From assembly GCA_965226965.1 (NCBI GenBank), contig OZ245715.1, positions 2,542,001-2,606,000 of the forward strand: a stretch of DNA of 64,000 nt, read 5' to 3'. Made by a program: the position numbers and the translations under genes. The notes under the pieces were generated by a model. That model saw only the letters and a program-made list of their open reading frames with translations, was not told the origin of the DNA and did not search any database. The DNA comes from Endoryza foliicola. GTDB lineage: Bacteria; Bacteroidota; Bacteroidia; Chitinophagales; Chitinophagaceae. Positions 35,643 through 45,051 of this stretch are shown here, in pieces; positions within the stretch are counted from its first letter, which is position 1; each line of letters opens with the position of its first letter.

Positions 35643-38600
35643 CCGGCGGCTTTGGCGCTCACTTGTGCTCCCCATTTTTTAATTTGGGCCGCAATTTCTT
35701 CAGGTTTAACAGGTTTGCTTACATAATCATCCATTCCTGCATTTAAGCAAATATCCCGATCACCTTGCATGGCATTTGCGGTCATGGCAATAATGATGGG
35801 TTGCTGAATTTGTAAGGTTCTGATTTTTTGTGTTGCTTCCAATCCATCCATCTCAGGCATTTGAACGTCCATGAAAATAAGATCGTAGGCTTTTGCCTGC
35901 ATCATTTCAACTGCCTCTAAACCGTTATTGGCAATTTCAGGATCGTAGCCTTGCTTGGTTAGTACAATTAAGGCCAATTGCTGGTTGATGGGATTATCTT
36001 CTGCAATTAATATTTGTAGTGGGAATTGTTCACTAAGGCTAGCCAATGGAACGGTTTCAACTTCCGGCTCGATGACTTCAACATCTTTGTGGAAGAGCGC
36101 CACCAATTGCTGCTTAAGTAAATATTGTTTTACCGGTTTACTCAGAATGCTATCAAACAAATGCTGTATGCTCTTGTCCGATTCATTTCCAATGGAACTT
36201 AGCAACATTACTGGTATGTCGGGATAGTTCTTTTTAATTTGTTCTGCTAACATTACACCGTCCATTTTCGGCATGTGCATGTCGGTAATTACGATATCGG
36301 GTCGATAACCTGCTTCTAATATTTTCAATGCATCTTCACCATGAGCCGCTTCCTTCGATTCCATATTCCATTGCTTCAGTTGGAATTGAAGAATGGTTCT
36401 ATTAGTACTGTTGTCGTCAATTACCAATACCTTTTTGTGCTCTATGATAGTATGATCTAGAGCATTCGGCAAAGCTTTGCTTACACCTTCTGTAGTTAAA
36501 ATACTGAACTGGAAGGTCGATCCTTTGCCAACCGTACTTCTTGCATTTATTTCTCCTCCCATCATTTGCACCAGCTTCTCGCATATCACCAACCCTAATC
36601 CTGTTCCACCATATTTTCGGGTAGTGGAAGAGTCGACTTGTGAGAACGCTTTGAACAATCGATTCATCTTTTCTTCAGGAATACCAATGCCGGTATCCTT
36701 GACTTCAAAAAGGATCGCCAAATCTTTCGAGTCACCTAATTTGGTAATATTTATAAATACTTCTCCCTTTTCAGTAAACTTTACGGCATTACCTACCAGG
36801 TTAATTAATATTTGTTTGATTCGTACTACATCACCAATTAAGAACTCCGGCACATCGGCATCTATGAAGTAAATCAAGTCGATACCCGATTGCGCAGCTT
36901 TAGTAGCAAATATATCCAGTACTTCTTCAATAGCCGTGCGAAGATGGAATTCCTTTTTCTCTAATTCCATTTTTCCTGATTCAATTTTCGAGAAGTCAAG
37001 GATATCATTGATGACTCCCAATAAGCTTTCTCCGCAACTCTGTATCGTGCTTGTATAACCTTGCTGTTCAGTACTCAATTTTGTCTGTGATAGTAGAGAA
37101 CTCATTCCAATAATACCATTCAAAGGTGTCCGAATTTCATGGCTCATGGTGGCCAAGAAAATACTTTTAGCCTTATTCGCTTGTTCTGCCTCATGACGGG
37201 AGCGTTTTTCTTCTTCCATTGAAACGCCAAGCTGATAGGTCCGCTCTTGAACTTGCTGTGCCAACGTTTCTTTTTGGGTTTGAATGCTTTCGATACGCCA
37301 TGCATATAATCCTAAACTGGCACCAATTACCGCACTCGCTATTAGTAGTTTGAACCACCATGTCAGCCAAAACGGAGGAACAATTTCAATGACTATTTTC
37401 TTCACATTTGTTGACCAGTTTCCATTGTTATTGGTTCCTTTGATTTCTAAAGTGTAAACTCCGGGATCTAGTTTGGTGTACGTAATTTTTCGCTCGGTTC
37501 CAATATAGTTCCAAACCTTATCGAAGCCACTTAGTTTATAGGCATATTGTTTATTATTGGTGGAGCTATAATCCAATGAAGCAAATTCAAATGAGATTAC
37601 ATTACTTTCATACGGAATTTTGAGGTGATCTATAGAGTTGATTGCTAGTAGTAAAGGAGTTTCATTTTTTGAGGAACTAACCGGCACTTCTTTGTTAAAG
37701 ATTTCAAAGTTTGTCAATACAATTTGAGGCTCATAGTTGTAAAGACGTAGTAATTGAGGGTGAAAAGCGGTAAATCCATTGATTCCTCCAAAAAAGATCG
37801 TGCCATCACTGGCTCTTAAAAAGGCACTTTCTTTGAACTCATCCGACTGAAGGCCATCTGATTTTCGATAGTTCTTGATGGTTCCTGTTTTCAGATCATA
37901 TCTTGAAATTCCTTTGTTTGTACTTATCCATAAGAAGTTCTTTTCGTCTTCAATTATCCCATACGTAACATTGTTGGGAAGCCCTTCTTTTGTTGTATAG
38001 GCCTTGAACTCCTTTGTTTTCGTATTAAAATAGTTCAAGCCATTCAAGGTTGTTACCCAAAGATTTCCCAATGAATCCAGTAGTAGTGAATTGACGGAAT
38101 TGTCGCTTATGCTGTTCTTCTTTTGAGTGTGCTCGTATTTTGTAAAGACCTCTGTTTTTTTATCAAAGTAATTTATACCCCCTCCATCTGTACCAATCCA
38201 AAAATTGCCATTTTCATCTTCAACTATTGCATGAATAATTAATGTTCCGATACTGTTTGGGTTTGTTTTATCGGGCCTGTAATGTTTAAAGGTTTTTGCT
38301 TTAGTATCATATTTATCCAATCCTTCTCCATGGGTGCCGATCCAAATATTGTGTTCTTTGTCTTCGAAAATCGTCCAAACATAATTTCCTCCAACAGATT
38401 TTGTATTAGAGGGATCGTTCTTAAAATAATTGAACTTCTTCGTCCTTGGGTCGTAAACAGTAATACCATCTCCCCAGGTTCCAAACCAAACCTTGCCCTC
38501 ATGGTCTTCCATTATACATAGAACATAGTTTCCTGAAATGCCACTGGTAGGCCGTTTGGGGTCGTATTTAAAATGGGTGAAATTCCCTGTTTTAGGATTA

Positions 38601-39859
38601 AATAGATCCGCACCCCCTCCATCAGTTCCAATCCAAATATTCTTGTTTCGGTCTTCTTCAAAGCATAACACCGTATTGTGTGTAAGACTGTTTTCAGATA
38701 GACTATGTTTGTAGTGTACAAAATTGCTATAACTCTTGTTATAGAAATTTACTCCTCCTGAGAATGTGCCCACCCACATGTTTCCTTTCCGGTCGCAGTA
38801 AGTAGTGTAAACTGAATTATTACTGAGGCTGGTCTCGTTTATTTCATCGTAAATATAATTAACGAACTGTCCGGTATTGTGATTATAGATACTCAATCCG
38901 CCATTTTCTGTACCAAACCACATGTACCCATTGGAGTCTTGTCCAATAGAATAAATTGAAGTAGCGATAATTGTATTTATAGGAGGTTTGTAATCATACT
39001 TCACGAAATCGTTCAATTCTTCGTTAAAACGATTGATGGCACTTTTGTCCATTCCAACCCAGATGTTTCCCTTTTTGTCTTGAAATAAAGAGAAAATATT
39101 GTTTGAAGAAATTGATTTTTTGTCAGCAGCAGAGTGAGTATATAATTTAAATTGACCGGAATTAATGTCATAGCAACCAAGACCTTCTCCAAAAATACTC
39201 ATCCAAATTCTATTCTTGTTATCGCACATGATCGTCTGGATATACCGATTCTTTGCCGGATAGAGATTTTTGATTGGATTAAAATTGCTGAATTTATTTT
39301 GCTTTTGGTCGAAGATGCAAATTCCTGCATCTTCAGTACCAATCCAAACCCTATTTGAAGAATCAACAGCTAAACTAATGATTCGATTGCTGGTGAGATC
39401 ATTCTGGCCGGTACCTGCATGGTATTGTTCGAAGTCTTCTTTGTACTTATTGAATTTACTCAGCCCATTACTCGCGGTTGCTACCCAGATATTTCCGAGC
39501 TTATCTTCAACAATTGAATTAATAAAATTACCATTGATTGATTTGGGGTCAGAAGGTTCATTGCGAAATACTTTAAAGTTGTACCCATCAAATCGATTTA
39601 AACCATCTCGAGTGCCTAGCCAAATAAATCCTTGCTGATCTTGTAATACACAGATAACATTGTTATGCGAAAGTCCATCATTATTGGTAAAATGTTCGAA
39701 ACGTAAATGTCCTGTTTGGCTCTTTGCTGAAAGGGCAAATAAGCTGCTAATTAAACCTAGGATTGTTATCTCGCCAAGATAAGATGCATGAGACTTCAAT
39801 CTGGAAATAGCTATTCCAATTATTGTTAGGATTGTCGACGGTGACAGGTTGAAAACCAT
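35639..39859 (-). CDS. Reg_prop beta-propeller hybrid histidine kinase with two receiver domains
   Basis: This 1406-residue membrane sensor has, in order: an N-terminal membrane/signal region (about 20-46), two Reg_prop beta-propellers (about 50-720, repeated WIGTxxGG/GLxxF blades), a Y_Y_Y domain (about 750-825), a TM helix (about 832-852), HisKA with phospho-acceptor H907 (MSHEIRTPLNG), HATPase_c (NLVGNAVKFTEKG, DTGIGIPEEK, GGTGLGLVI), and two receivers with D1193 and D1331. Classical hybrid two-component systems that control polysaccharide use end in an AraC HTH; this one does not and has two receivers, so output must go through phosphorelay or protein partners. No Hpt or response-regulator gene adjoins. 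No SusCD locus is adjacent either. Confidence 0.93.
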   Translation of the reverse strand: MVFNLSPSTILTIIGIAISRLKSHASYLGEITILGLISSLFALSAKSQTGHLRFEHFTNNDGLSHNNVICVLQDQQGFIWLGTRDGLNRFDGYNFKVFRNEPSDPKSINGNFINSIVEDKLGNIWVATASNGLSKFNKYKEDFEQYHAGTGQNDLTSNRIISLAVDSSNRVWIGTEDAGICIFDQKQNKFSNFNPIKNLYPAKNRYIQTIMCDNKNRIWMSIFGEGLGCYDINSGQFKLYTHSAADKKSISSNNIFSLFQDKKGNIWVGMDKSAINRFNEELNDFVKYDYKPPINTIIATSIYSIGQDSNGYMWFGTENGGLSIYNHNTGQFVNYIYDEINETSLSNNSVYTTYCDRKGNMWVGTFSGGVNFYNKSYSNFVHYKHSLSENSLTHNTVLCFEEDRNKNIWIGTDGGGADLFNPKTGNFTHFKYDPKRPTSGISGNYVLCIMEDHEGKVWFGTWGDGITVYDPRTKKFNYFKNDPSNTKSVGGNYVWTIFEDKEHNIWIGTHGEGLDKYDTKAKTFKHYRPDKTNPNSIGTLIIHAIVEDENGNFWIGTDGGGINYFDKKTEVFTKYEHTQKKNSISDNSVNSLLLDSLGNLWVTTLNGLNYFNTKTKEFKAYTTKEGLPNNVTYGIIEDEKNFLWISTNKGISRYDLKTGTIKNYRKSDGLQSDEFKESAFLRASDGTIFFGGINGFTAFHPQLLRLYNYEPQIVLTNFEIFNKEVPVSSSKNETPLLLAINSIDHLKIPYESNVISFEFASLDYSSTNNKQYAYKLSGFDKVWNYIGTERKITYTKLDPGVYTLEIKGTNNNGNWSTNVKKIVIEIVPPFWLTWWFKLLIASAVIGASLGLYAWRIESIQTQKETLAQQVQERTYQLGVSMEEEKRSRHEAEQANKAKSIFLATMSHEIRTPLNGIIGMSSLLSQTKLSTEQQGYTSTIQSCGESLLGVINDILDFSKIESGKMELEKKEFHLRTAIEEVLDIFATKAAQSGIDLIYFIDADVPEFLIGDVVRIKQILINLVGNAVKFTEKGEVFINITKLGDSKDLAILFEVKDTGIGIPEEKMNRLFKAFSQVDSSTTRKYGGTGLGLVICEKLVQMMGGEINARSTVGKGSTFQFSILTTEGVSKALPNALDHTIIEHKKVLVIDDNSTNRTILQFQLKQWNMESKEAAHGEDALKILEAGYRPDIVITDMHMPKMDGVMLAEQIKKNYPDIPVMLLSSIGNESDKSIQHLFDSILSKPVKQYLLKQQLVALFHKDVEVIEPEVETVPLASLSEQFPLQILIAEDNPINQQLALIVLTKQGYDPEIANNGLEAVEMMQAKAYDLIFMDVQMPEMDGLEATQKIRTLQIQQPIIIAMTANAMQGDRDICLNAGMDDYVSKPVKPEEIAAQIKKWGAQVSAKAAG

Positions 39860-39960
39860 GGGCTAAGAATGATATACAAATCTTTATTATATATGCAAAC
39901 GTAGTACCGTTCTCTTTATTCTGCCCTACAAATAAACACTTAGGTATAGATAAAATATTT

Positions 39961-40863
39961 TTAGCGGGTAAAAGCGGGATGAAAATGCTCAAGTGTTCGT
40001 CTTAAAAATTCGCGATCCAAATGCGTATAAATTTCAGTGGTTGTTATACTAGCATGCCCAAGCATTTCTTGTACCGCCCTTAAATCAGCACCACCCTCAA
40101 CCAAATGGGTGGCAAATGAATGTCGAAAACTGTGCGGAGAAACAGTTTTCTTAATGCCGGCTTTTTTAACCAGGTCTTTAATGATTAGGAACACCATTAC
40201 TCTGCTTAAACCTGCGCCTTTGTTGTTTAAAAAAACAGTATCTGCAAATCCTGGCTTAGGCTCTACATGAGCCCGAACGTATTGTTTATAATGCTGAATT
40301 TCTTTTATGGCATGTTTCCCAATGGGAACCAAACGCTCTTTGTCGCCCTTTCCTATTACCCGAATAAATCCAACGTCCAAGAATAAATGCGATAATTTCA
40401 ACTGTACCAGCTCACTTACCCTTAATCCGCAACTATACAAAGTTTCCAGCATAGCACTATTGCGATGCCCTTCCGGTTTGCTTTTATCGATTTGAGATAG
40501 AATGGATTCAATTTCTTCTGTACTTAGCACATCGGGCAAACTCCTTTTTAGTTTTGGTGCTTCAAGTAGGGTAGTGGGATCTTCTTGAGAAATCTGCTCT
40601 ATCAAGCAGAATTTATAAAAAGAACGAATACCCGAAATAATGCGGGCCTGCGAGGTATCGGTCATACCCAACTCAGAGATCCATTTTATAAACTGCTGCA
40701 GGTCTTTTAAATTAATTTGAGCGGGAGATTTTTCAATCTTTTCAGCACTGAGAAATTGGGTGAGTTTGTCTATATCGCGCAAGTAGGCCTCTACCGAATG
40801 ATCGGACAAGGATTTCTCTAATTGAAGCCAAGCCTTATAGCCTTTCTTTTGAATATCCCACAT
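39961..40863 (-). CDS. xerD: Tyrosine recombinase XerD
   Basis: This 300-residue site-specific recombinase resolves chromosome dimers at dif with XerC. The N-terminal SAM-like core-binding domain is followed by the catalytic domain with R148 (CGLRVSEL), the beta-hairpin Lys (IGKGDKER), H244 and R247 (HSFRHSFATH), H270 (LGHASITTTEIY) and nucleophile Y279. Length and motifs match XerD. No att-like repeats, excision genes or cargo surround it, so it is the housekeeping enzyme rather than an integrase. It is divergent from the YkgJ-type gene. Confidence 0.93.
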   Translation of the reverse strand: MWDIQKKGYKAWLQLEKSLSDHSVEAYLRDIDKLTQFLSAEKIEKSPAQINLKDLQQFIKWISELGMTDTSQARIISGIRSFYKFCLIEQISQEDPTTLLEAPKLKRSLPDVLSTEEIESILSQIDKSKPEGHRNSAMLETLYSCGLRVSELVQLKLSHLFLDVGFIRVIGKGDKERLVPIGKHAIKEIQHYKQYVRAHVEPKPGFADTVFLNNKGAGLSRVMVFLIIKDLVKKAGIKKTVSPHSFRHSFATHLVEGGADLRAVQEMLGHASITTTEIYTHLDREFLRRTLEHFHPAFTR

Positions 40864-40947
40864 AGGTCAGTTTTTTTTCAATTGGTAGGGGTTTCTTGCT
40901 ATTTTTCGGCATATTTGCAGTCCAAAACTAACGCAATTCCTCCTCAC

Positions 40948-41457
40948 ATGAACAAAACCGTGAATCTTCGCTCGTTTAAACAGAAAGTCCGTCACAACAA
41001 ATCTGTATTCAAACGTTTTTTAACCAAATTGGAGAAAAATACCCCTCGTGGTCTAGATGCCATTGCTGAAAAAACGAGTGCTGAGGTATGGGAAGAAGTT
41101 GATTGTTTAAGCTGTGCCAATTGTTGCAAAACAATGTCACCCACGTATACTACCAAGGATGTTAAACGAATTTCCGAGCATTTGAAAATGACGCCGAAAG
41201 CCTTTCGTGATAAATGGCTTCGTAAAGACAGCACCGGCGACTGGATGAACAAAACAGAGCCTTGCCAATTCTTGAACCTGGAGAATAATTATTGCTCGAT
41301 CTATGAAGTAAGACCTGCCGATTGTGCCGGATTTCCCCATCATACCAAGAAAAGAATGAAACAATACATACATGTTCACCAACAGAACATTGAGTATTGT
41401 CCGGCCACTTACAAATTGGTCGAGAAAATGAAAGACCTTTTTTCTCAAAAAAAGTAA
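40948..41457 (+). CDS. YkgJ-type cysteine-cluster protein (zinc/iron-chelating domain)
   Basis: This 169-residue protein has the conserved cysteine cluster of the YkgJ/UPF0153 family: CLSCANCCKTM near the middle, CQFL, and CSIYEVRPADCAGFP. These Cys residues likely bind iron-sulfur or zinc; function unknown. I chose the ATG at 40948 (MNKTVNLRSFKQK); an upstream in-frame ATG at 40822 lies inside xerD on the other strand and adds unrelated hydrophobic sequence. The 3' end overlaps the convergent YraN gene by 13 bases. Confidence 0.88.
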   Translation: MNKTVNLRSFKQKVRHNKSVFKRFLTKLEKNTPRGLDAIAEKTSAEVWEEVDCLSCANCCKTMSPTYTTKDVKRISEHLKMTPKAFRDKWLRKDSTGDWMNKTEPCQFLNLENNYCSIYEVRPADCAGFPHHTKKRMKQYIHVHQQNIEYCPATYKLVEKMKDLFSQKK

Positions 41458-41804
41458 ATGTCTTCTATTAAAAAGAAGACCGGATCTTGAATGTTTTGGA
41501 GATTGATGGCGAGAATATCGATTTGAATTCTCTTGTATTCCGGATGTAGTTCGCTATACCGTGCTGCCGCTTTCATCAGAGATTTGATTTTCTTTTTGGA
41601 AACGGCTTCTTCCGGAAGTCCGTATTTATCGCCTTTTCTTGTTTTTACTTCTATCAGGTGAAGTTTCCCTTGCCGTTCTGCAATAATATCAATTTCATAC
41701 GGATGCCAACGCCAGTTGGTTGTAATAATAGAATACCCCTCAGTCCGCAACCATTTCGTTGCCAGCATTTCACCTAATTTCCCTGTTTCTTGATTACAAA
41801 ACAT
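41445..41804 (-). CDS. YraN-family (UPF0102) nuclease-fold protein
   Basis: This 119-residue protein belongs to the UPF0102/YraN family, a small endonuclease-like fold related to Holliday-junction resolvases. Key residues are visible in KLGEMLATKWLRTEGYSIITTNWRW, the acidic site YEIDIIAE and IEVKTRKG, which fits a PD-(D/E)XK-type core. The start is the ATG at 41802-41804 (MFCNQETGK); an earlier in-frame ATG would add 13 residues outside the family. Its role is unproven. Convergent with the YkgJ-type gene, divergent from manA. Confidence 0.9.
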   Translation of the reverse strand: MFCNQETGKLGEMLATKWLRTEGYSIITTNWRWHPYEIDIIAERQGKLHLIEVKTRKGDKYGLPEEAVSKKKIKSLMKAAARYSELHPEYKRIQIDILAINLQNIQDPVFFLIEDIYFF

Positions 41805-41859
41805 AACAAGTTTGTAACATTGTAGTTTAATAAGAAAGATCACTCAAAGTAATTTCAAA

Positions 41860-43080
41860 ATGTTCAGACTTTCGGGCGTTGTACAACATTATAATTGGGG
41901 CGGATCAAGCTTTATCCCAAGTTTAATTGGATTCCAGAATATAGAAGGGAAACCTTGCGCAGAGTATTGGATGGGGGCTCATTCAAAAGCTCCTTCAATT
42001 GTAGTCAAAGGCAATAACGCTGCAATCACGCTCGATAAATGGATTGAGGAAGCTCCCAGCTTGATTTTGGGCGAAAAAGTGTACCAACAGTTTGGAAGCT
42101 TACCTTATTTGTTGAAAGTATTGGACGTGAAAGACATGTTGTCGATTCAAGTACACCCTTCTAAAACTGCAGCCAAACTCGGATTTGAAGCGGAAGAGAG
42201 CGCCGGCGTTCCCATTGAGGCCCCTCACCGCAACTACAAAGACAAGAACCACAAACCGGAGTTAATGTTTGCTTTGAGTGAGTTTTGGCTACTTCATGGT
42301 TTTAAATCTATTCAAAAGATCAAAAATTCAATAGCCAATAATGTTGAGTTGTTTTCTCTTCAACCATATTTGGAAAATGGCGGATTCAAGGCAGTGTACG
42401 AATACGTCATGCAACTGCCCCAATCTGAGGTAAATAGCATCCTTAAACCCCTAATAGATCGTATACTGCCACTTTATGAGCAGGGGCAATTGACTAAAGA
42501 TCAGGAAGCTTTCTGGGCTGCTCGAGCCTATAAAACCTTTTGTACCCCAAATTGGTATGATCGCGGACTGTTTTCAATATATCTTTTCAATATTGTTCAT
42601 TTGAATCCAGGTGAAGCTATTTTTCAGGGACAAGGAATGTTGCATGCATATTTAGAAGGCCAGAACATAGAATTGATGGCCAATTCCGACAATGTATTGC
42701 GAGGTGGCCTTACCAATAAACACATCGATGTTGAAGAGCTACTTAAACATGTTGTTTTCGATGAAACCCTGCCAAGAGTGTTGTCCACTCACAAAGATGT
42801 ACAATCGGGAGAAACAGTGTATGAAACCCCTGCCGAAGATTTCGAACTGAGGTCTCTGGCACTAGAGTTGGGCGAACTAGCTAATGTGATTTCCTATACA
42901 GTTGAAATTTGGATCATAATAAAGGGCTTAGTTGAACTAGAAGGGGTAACCGGAAGCAATCATTTAAACAAGGGGCAATGCTTTTTAACTGCTGCAAATG
43001 AGCGCATTACCATTAGGGCAAAAGAGCCGTCTCTGCTCTTCAAAGCAACGGTCCCTTACTCACAGCCCGTGAATAAATAA
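41860..43080 (+). CDS. manA: Mannose-6-phosphate isomerase, class I
   Basis: This 406-residue cytosolic zinc enzyme interconverts mannose 6-phosphate and fructose 6-phosphate, feeding GDP-mannose synthesis or mannose use. Blocks are QHYNWGG at the N-terminus, KVLDVKDMLSIQVHP, YKDKNHKPELMFAL (zinc ligands His and Glu), and GEAIFQGQGMLHAYLEGQNIELMANSDNVLRGGLT in part, with the catalytic Arg in the last. Length is usual. It stands alone; no mannosyl or glycan cluster adjoins. Confidence 0.94.
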   Translation: MFRLSGVVQHYNWGGSSFIPSLIGFQNIEGKPCAEYWMGAHSKAPSIVVKGNNAAITLDKWIEEAPSLILGEKVYQQFGSLPYLLKVLDVKDMLSIQVHPSKTAAKLGFEAEESAGVPIEAPHRNYKDKNHKPELMFALSEFWLLHGFKSIQKIKNSIANNVELFSLQPYLENGGFKAVYEYVMQLPQSEVNSILKPLIDRILPLYEQGQLTKDQEAFWAARAYKTFCTPNWYDRGLFSIYLFNIVHLNPGEAIFQGQGMLHAYLEGQNIELMANSDNVLRGGLTNKHIDVEELLKHVVFDETLPRVLSTHKDVQSGETVYETPAEDFELRSLALELGELANVISYTVEIWIIIKGLVELEGVTGSNHLNKGQCFLTAANERITIRAKEPSLLFKATVPYSQPVNK

Positions 43081-43115
43081 TACCGCAACACTGCTCATAC
43101 CAGCCCGATTTACAC

Positions 43116-43123
43116 TATTTTTG
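43116..43123 (+). promoter_or_regulatory. Candidate -7 promoter element (TATTTTTG)
   Basis: TATTTTTG matches TAnnTTTG and lies 22 bases before the ATG of the DUF6580 gene. No -33 TTG is seen, so support is limited. Confidence 0.35.
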
Positions 43124-43145
43124 AGCTTTACAATTCGGTTAATTT

Positions 43146-43706
43146 ATGAAATTACAGAAGTCGATCATCGGTTCATTGGTTATTGCCATTGTGGTAGCAG
43201 CATTGTACCGAATCATTCCCGGCCGCCCCTTCGGATTTGCTCCACAAATTGGTTTGGCCTTGTTTGGTGGTGCTTTGATCAAGGATAAAAAATGGGCTTT
43301 TGCATTACCCATCTTTTCAATGATTATTTCAGATGCCATTTATCAAGCGCTTTATTTGAATGGATTGACATCGATAAGAGGTTTTTACAGCGGGCAATGG
43401 TTAAATTACCTGGAAATTGCCAGTGTGGTTGTTGTAGGCTTCTTTATGCGTAAAGTAAGCTTGGGAAGTTTTACAGCATTTTCATTTATTGCACCTACTT
43501 GGTTCTTCTTAATTTCAAATTTCACTGTTTGGGCAGGGAGTGAGGGAACGATTATCCCTAAAACAATGTCGGGTTTGATGGCTACTTATACCTTGGGCTT
43601 ACCTTTTTATTATGCAAGCGTTGCATCAACTTTTGTTTTTGGAGCCCTCTTTTTTGGTTCTTGGTATTACATGAATAACAAGAGCTGGGAAGTATCAAAA
43701 GCGTAA
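43146..43706 (+). CDS. DUF6580-family integral membrane protein
   Basis: This 186-residue protein has about five or six hydrophobic helices. The block YRIIPGRPFGFAPQIGLALFGGALIKDKKWAFALPIFSMIISD in part (residues about 22-64) matches the DUF6580 family, which resembles ECF-transporter S-components in topology. The substrate, if any, is unknown. It is a single gene ending at a hairpin; no ECF A or T genes adjoin. Confidence 0.75.
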   Translation: MKLQKSIIGSLVIAIVVAALYRIIPGRPFGFAPQIGLALFGGALIKDKKWAFALPIFSMIISDAIYQALYLNGLTSIRGFYSGQWLNYLEIASVVVVGFFMRKVSLGSFTAFSFIAPTWFFLISNFTVWAGSEGTIIPKTMSGLMATYTLGLPFYYASVASTFVFGALFFGSWYYMNNKSWEVSKA

Positions 43707-43730
43707 TGATTGTTTCATACTCTTTATAAT

Positions 43731-43761
43731 GAAAGCCATCAGATATGATGGCTTTTCTGTT
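43731..43761 (+). terminator. Hairpin terminator after DUF6580 gene
   Basis: A stem of about 11 pairs (GAAAGCCATCA with TGATGGCTTTTC) with loop GATA is followed by TGTTTTT. Confidence 0.8.
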
Positions 43762-43785
43762 TTTATGGTCTCTTGTTTTTTTAGA

Positions 43786-44259
43786 TTAGTGAGGATTTTC
43801 TTCTTCGAATACTTCATCTATTTCTAAGTGAGAGCCATCGGCTGCTTCTGTAGCCAATTCATCACATCTATTGTTATGAGGATTGTCGGCATGACCTTTC
43901 ACCCAAACAAAACGAACAGTGTGCTTTTGTGCCAGTTCATGGTATTTCAACCATAGATCTTTGTTCTTCTTTCCGCCTTTGAAGTTGTTGGCAATCCAAT
44001 TGCGCAGCCAACCTTCCTGAACGGCTTTTACTACATACTGGCTGTCGGAATAAACTACAATTCTCAAACCTTCTTTATTCAAAGCTTCAAGACCGGCAAT
44101 CACTGCCATTAATTCCATTCGATTATTGGTGGTTCTTCGGAAACCTTTTGAAAGTTCTTTTCGTTTACTTCCCCAAAATAAGATGGTTCCATACCCTCCG
44201 GGGCCCGGGTTGCCTCTCGACGAACCATCGGTATACATCACTAGTTCTTGTGTACTCAC
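43786..44259 (-). CDS. rnhA: Ribonuclease HI
   Basis: This 157-residue enzyme cuts the RNA strand of RNA-DNA hybrids, for example at R-loops and primers. Catalytic residues are D11 (TDGSSRGNPGPGG), E49 (NRMELMAV) and D72 (YSDSQYV), with the fourth Asp in NRCDELATEA and the flap His in VKGHADNP. The start is a GTG at 44257-44259; the later ATG at codon 8 would cut into the first strand. It lies seven bases after the YiiX-like gene, so they are probably one transcript. Confidence 0.94.
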   Translation of the reverse strand: MSTQELVMYTDGSSRGNPGPGGYGTILFWGSKRKELSKGFRRTTNNRMELMAVIAGLEALNKEGLRIVVYSDSQYVVKAVQEGWLRNWIANNFKGGKKNKDLWLKYHELAQKHTVRFVWVKGHADNPHNNRCDELATEAADGSHLEIDEVFEEENPH

Positions 44260-44266
44260 TGGCGCT

Positions 44267-44989
44267 TTATTGATAAGTGTATCGTTGAATAATGGTGCAT
44301 TTTGGATTTAAATACAAGCGGTCAATCGGTATAATTTCCATGTTAGCAAAGGCTTTTTCGGGAACACGAAAGTATTGTTTTATTATCTTGAATTTCGACT
44401 TATCTGTAAGCCGCTGTATCTCGATTTTTAATTTATGTTGCGTGGCAAGATCCAACCCTTTTGTAATCATTTCAGAGCAGTACATGGCTGAATCTGTTTT
44501 CAAGTTAAATGCCATATCAAATTTTACTTTCTTTTGATATTGCTGCTCTAAATAGTTGATAAATTCATGCGTTTCCTTTTCTTTCAATTCATAACGGGCA
44601 AGCGCAAAGCCATTGTTGTGGGCTTTATTCAGGAAAGTATCGATCAGCTCCTTTCGCACTTTGTCTTTTACTAGAAAATAGTCCGGTTCAATATGATACA
44701 CCAACCATTGATTGTTTTCAAAATGAGCAATACCTCCATGAGAATAAGATTTGTCTTCTTTCGACATGTCTTTGATCTGCTCACTCGAGTAATCCGTACC
44801 CGAACGGAGTATAAGATCGCCTTCTTTTAGTTTTGACTTTATATCGGCGAGAACCGAATCGTTCGCTTCAGTAATAGCATGAATATCTGCAATCAGTGAA
44901 ACATCTTCTGTTTTTGTTTTTTCTGAAGAATCGGAACAAGCCGATAATAGGCTTGCACATACAATGAGTATAGAGAGAACACGCTTCAT
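44267..44989 (-). CDS. YiiX/YebB-like NlpC/P60-type lipoprotein
   Basis: This 240-residue lipoprotein has a lipobox LLSAC with Cys18. The rest fits the YiiX-like permuted papain fold: KEGDLILRSG, the His block SHGGIAHF and the Cys block MYCSEMI near residue 170. Members may hydrolyse peptide or amide bonds in the periplasm; the substrate is unknown. It heads a short operon with rnhA, an unrelated pairing. Confidence 0.78.
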   Translation of the reverse strand: MKRVLSILIVCASLLSACSDSSEKTKTEDVSLIADIHAITEANDSVLADIKSKLKEGDLILRSGTDYSSEQIKDMSKEDKSYSHGGIAHFENNQWLVYHIEPDYFLVKDKVRKELIDTFLNKAHNNGFALARYELKEKETHEFINYLEQQYQKKVKFDMAFNLKTDSAMYCSEMITKGLDLATQHKLKIEIQRLTDKSKFKIIKQYFRVPEKAFANMEIIPIDRLYLNPKCTIIQRYTYQ

Positions 44990-45001
44990 GAATGTAAAAA
45001 T

Positions 45002-45029
45002 AAAAAAATCGGCCGGTAAAGGCCGATTT
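45002..45029 (-). terminator. Hairpin terminator after the anchor-J lipoproteins
   Basis: A perfect 9-pair stem (AAATCGGCC with GGCCGATTT) on the minus strand is followed by a T-run, between the lipoprotein pair and the YiiX-like gene. Confidence 0.85.
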
Positions 45030-45051
45030 CCACAATTAAGAACAATATTTC

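Noticed and set aside
39961..40863. Integrase of a mobile element
   Set aside because: All XerD residues and length match the housekeeping enzyme; no att-like repeats, relaxase or cargo genes surround it.
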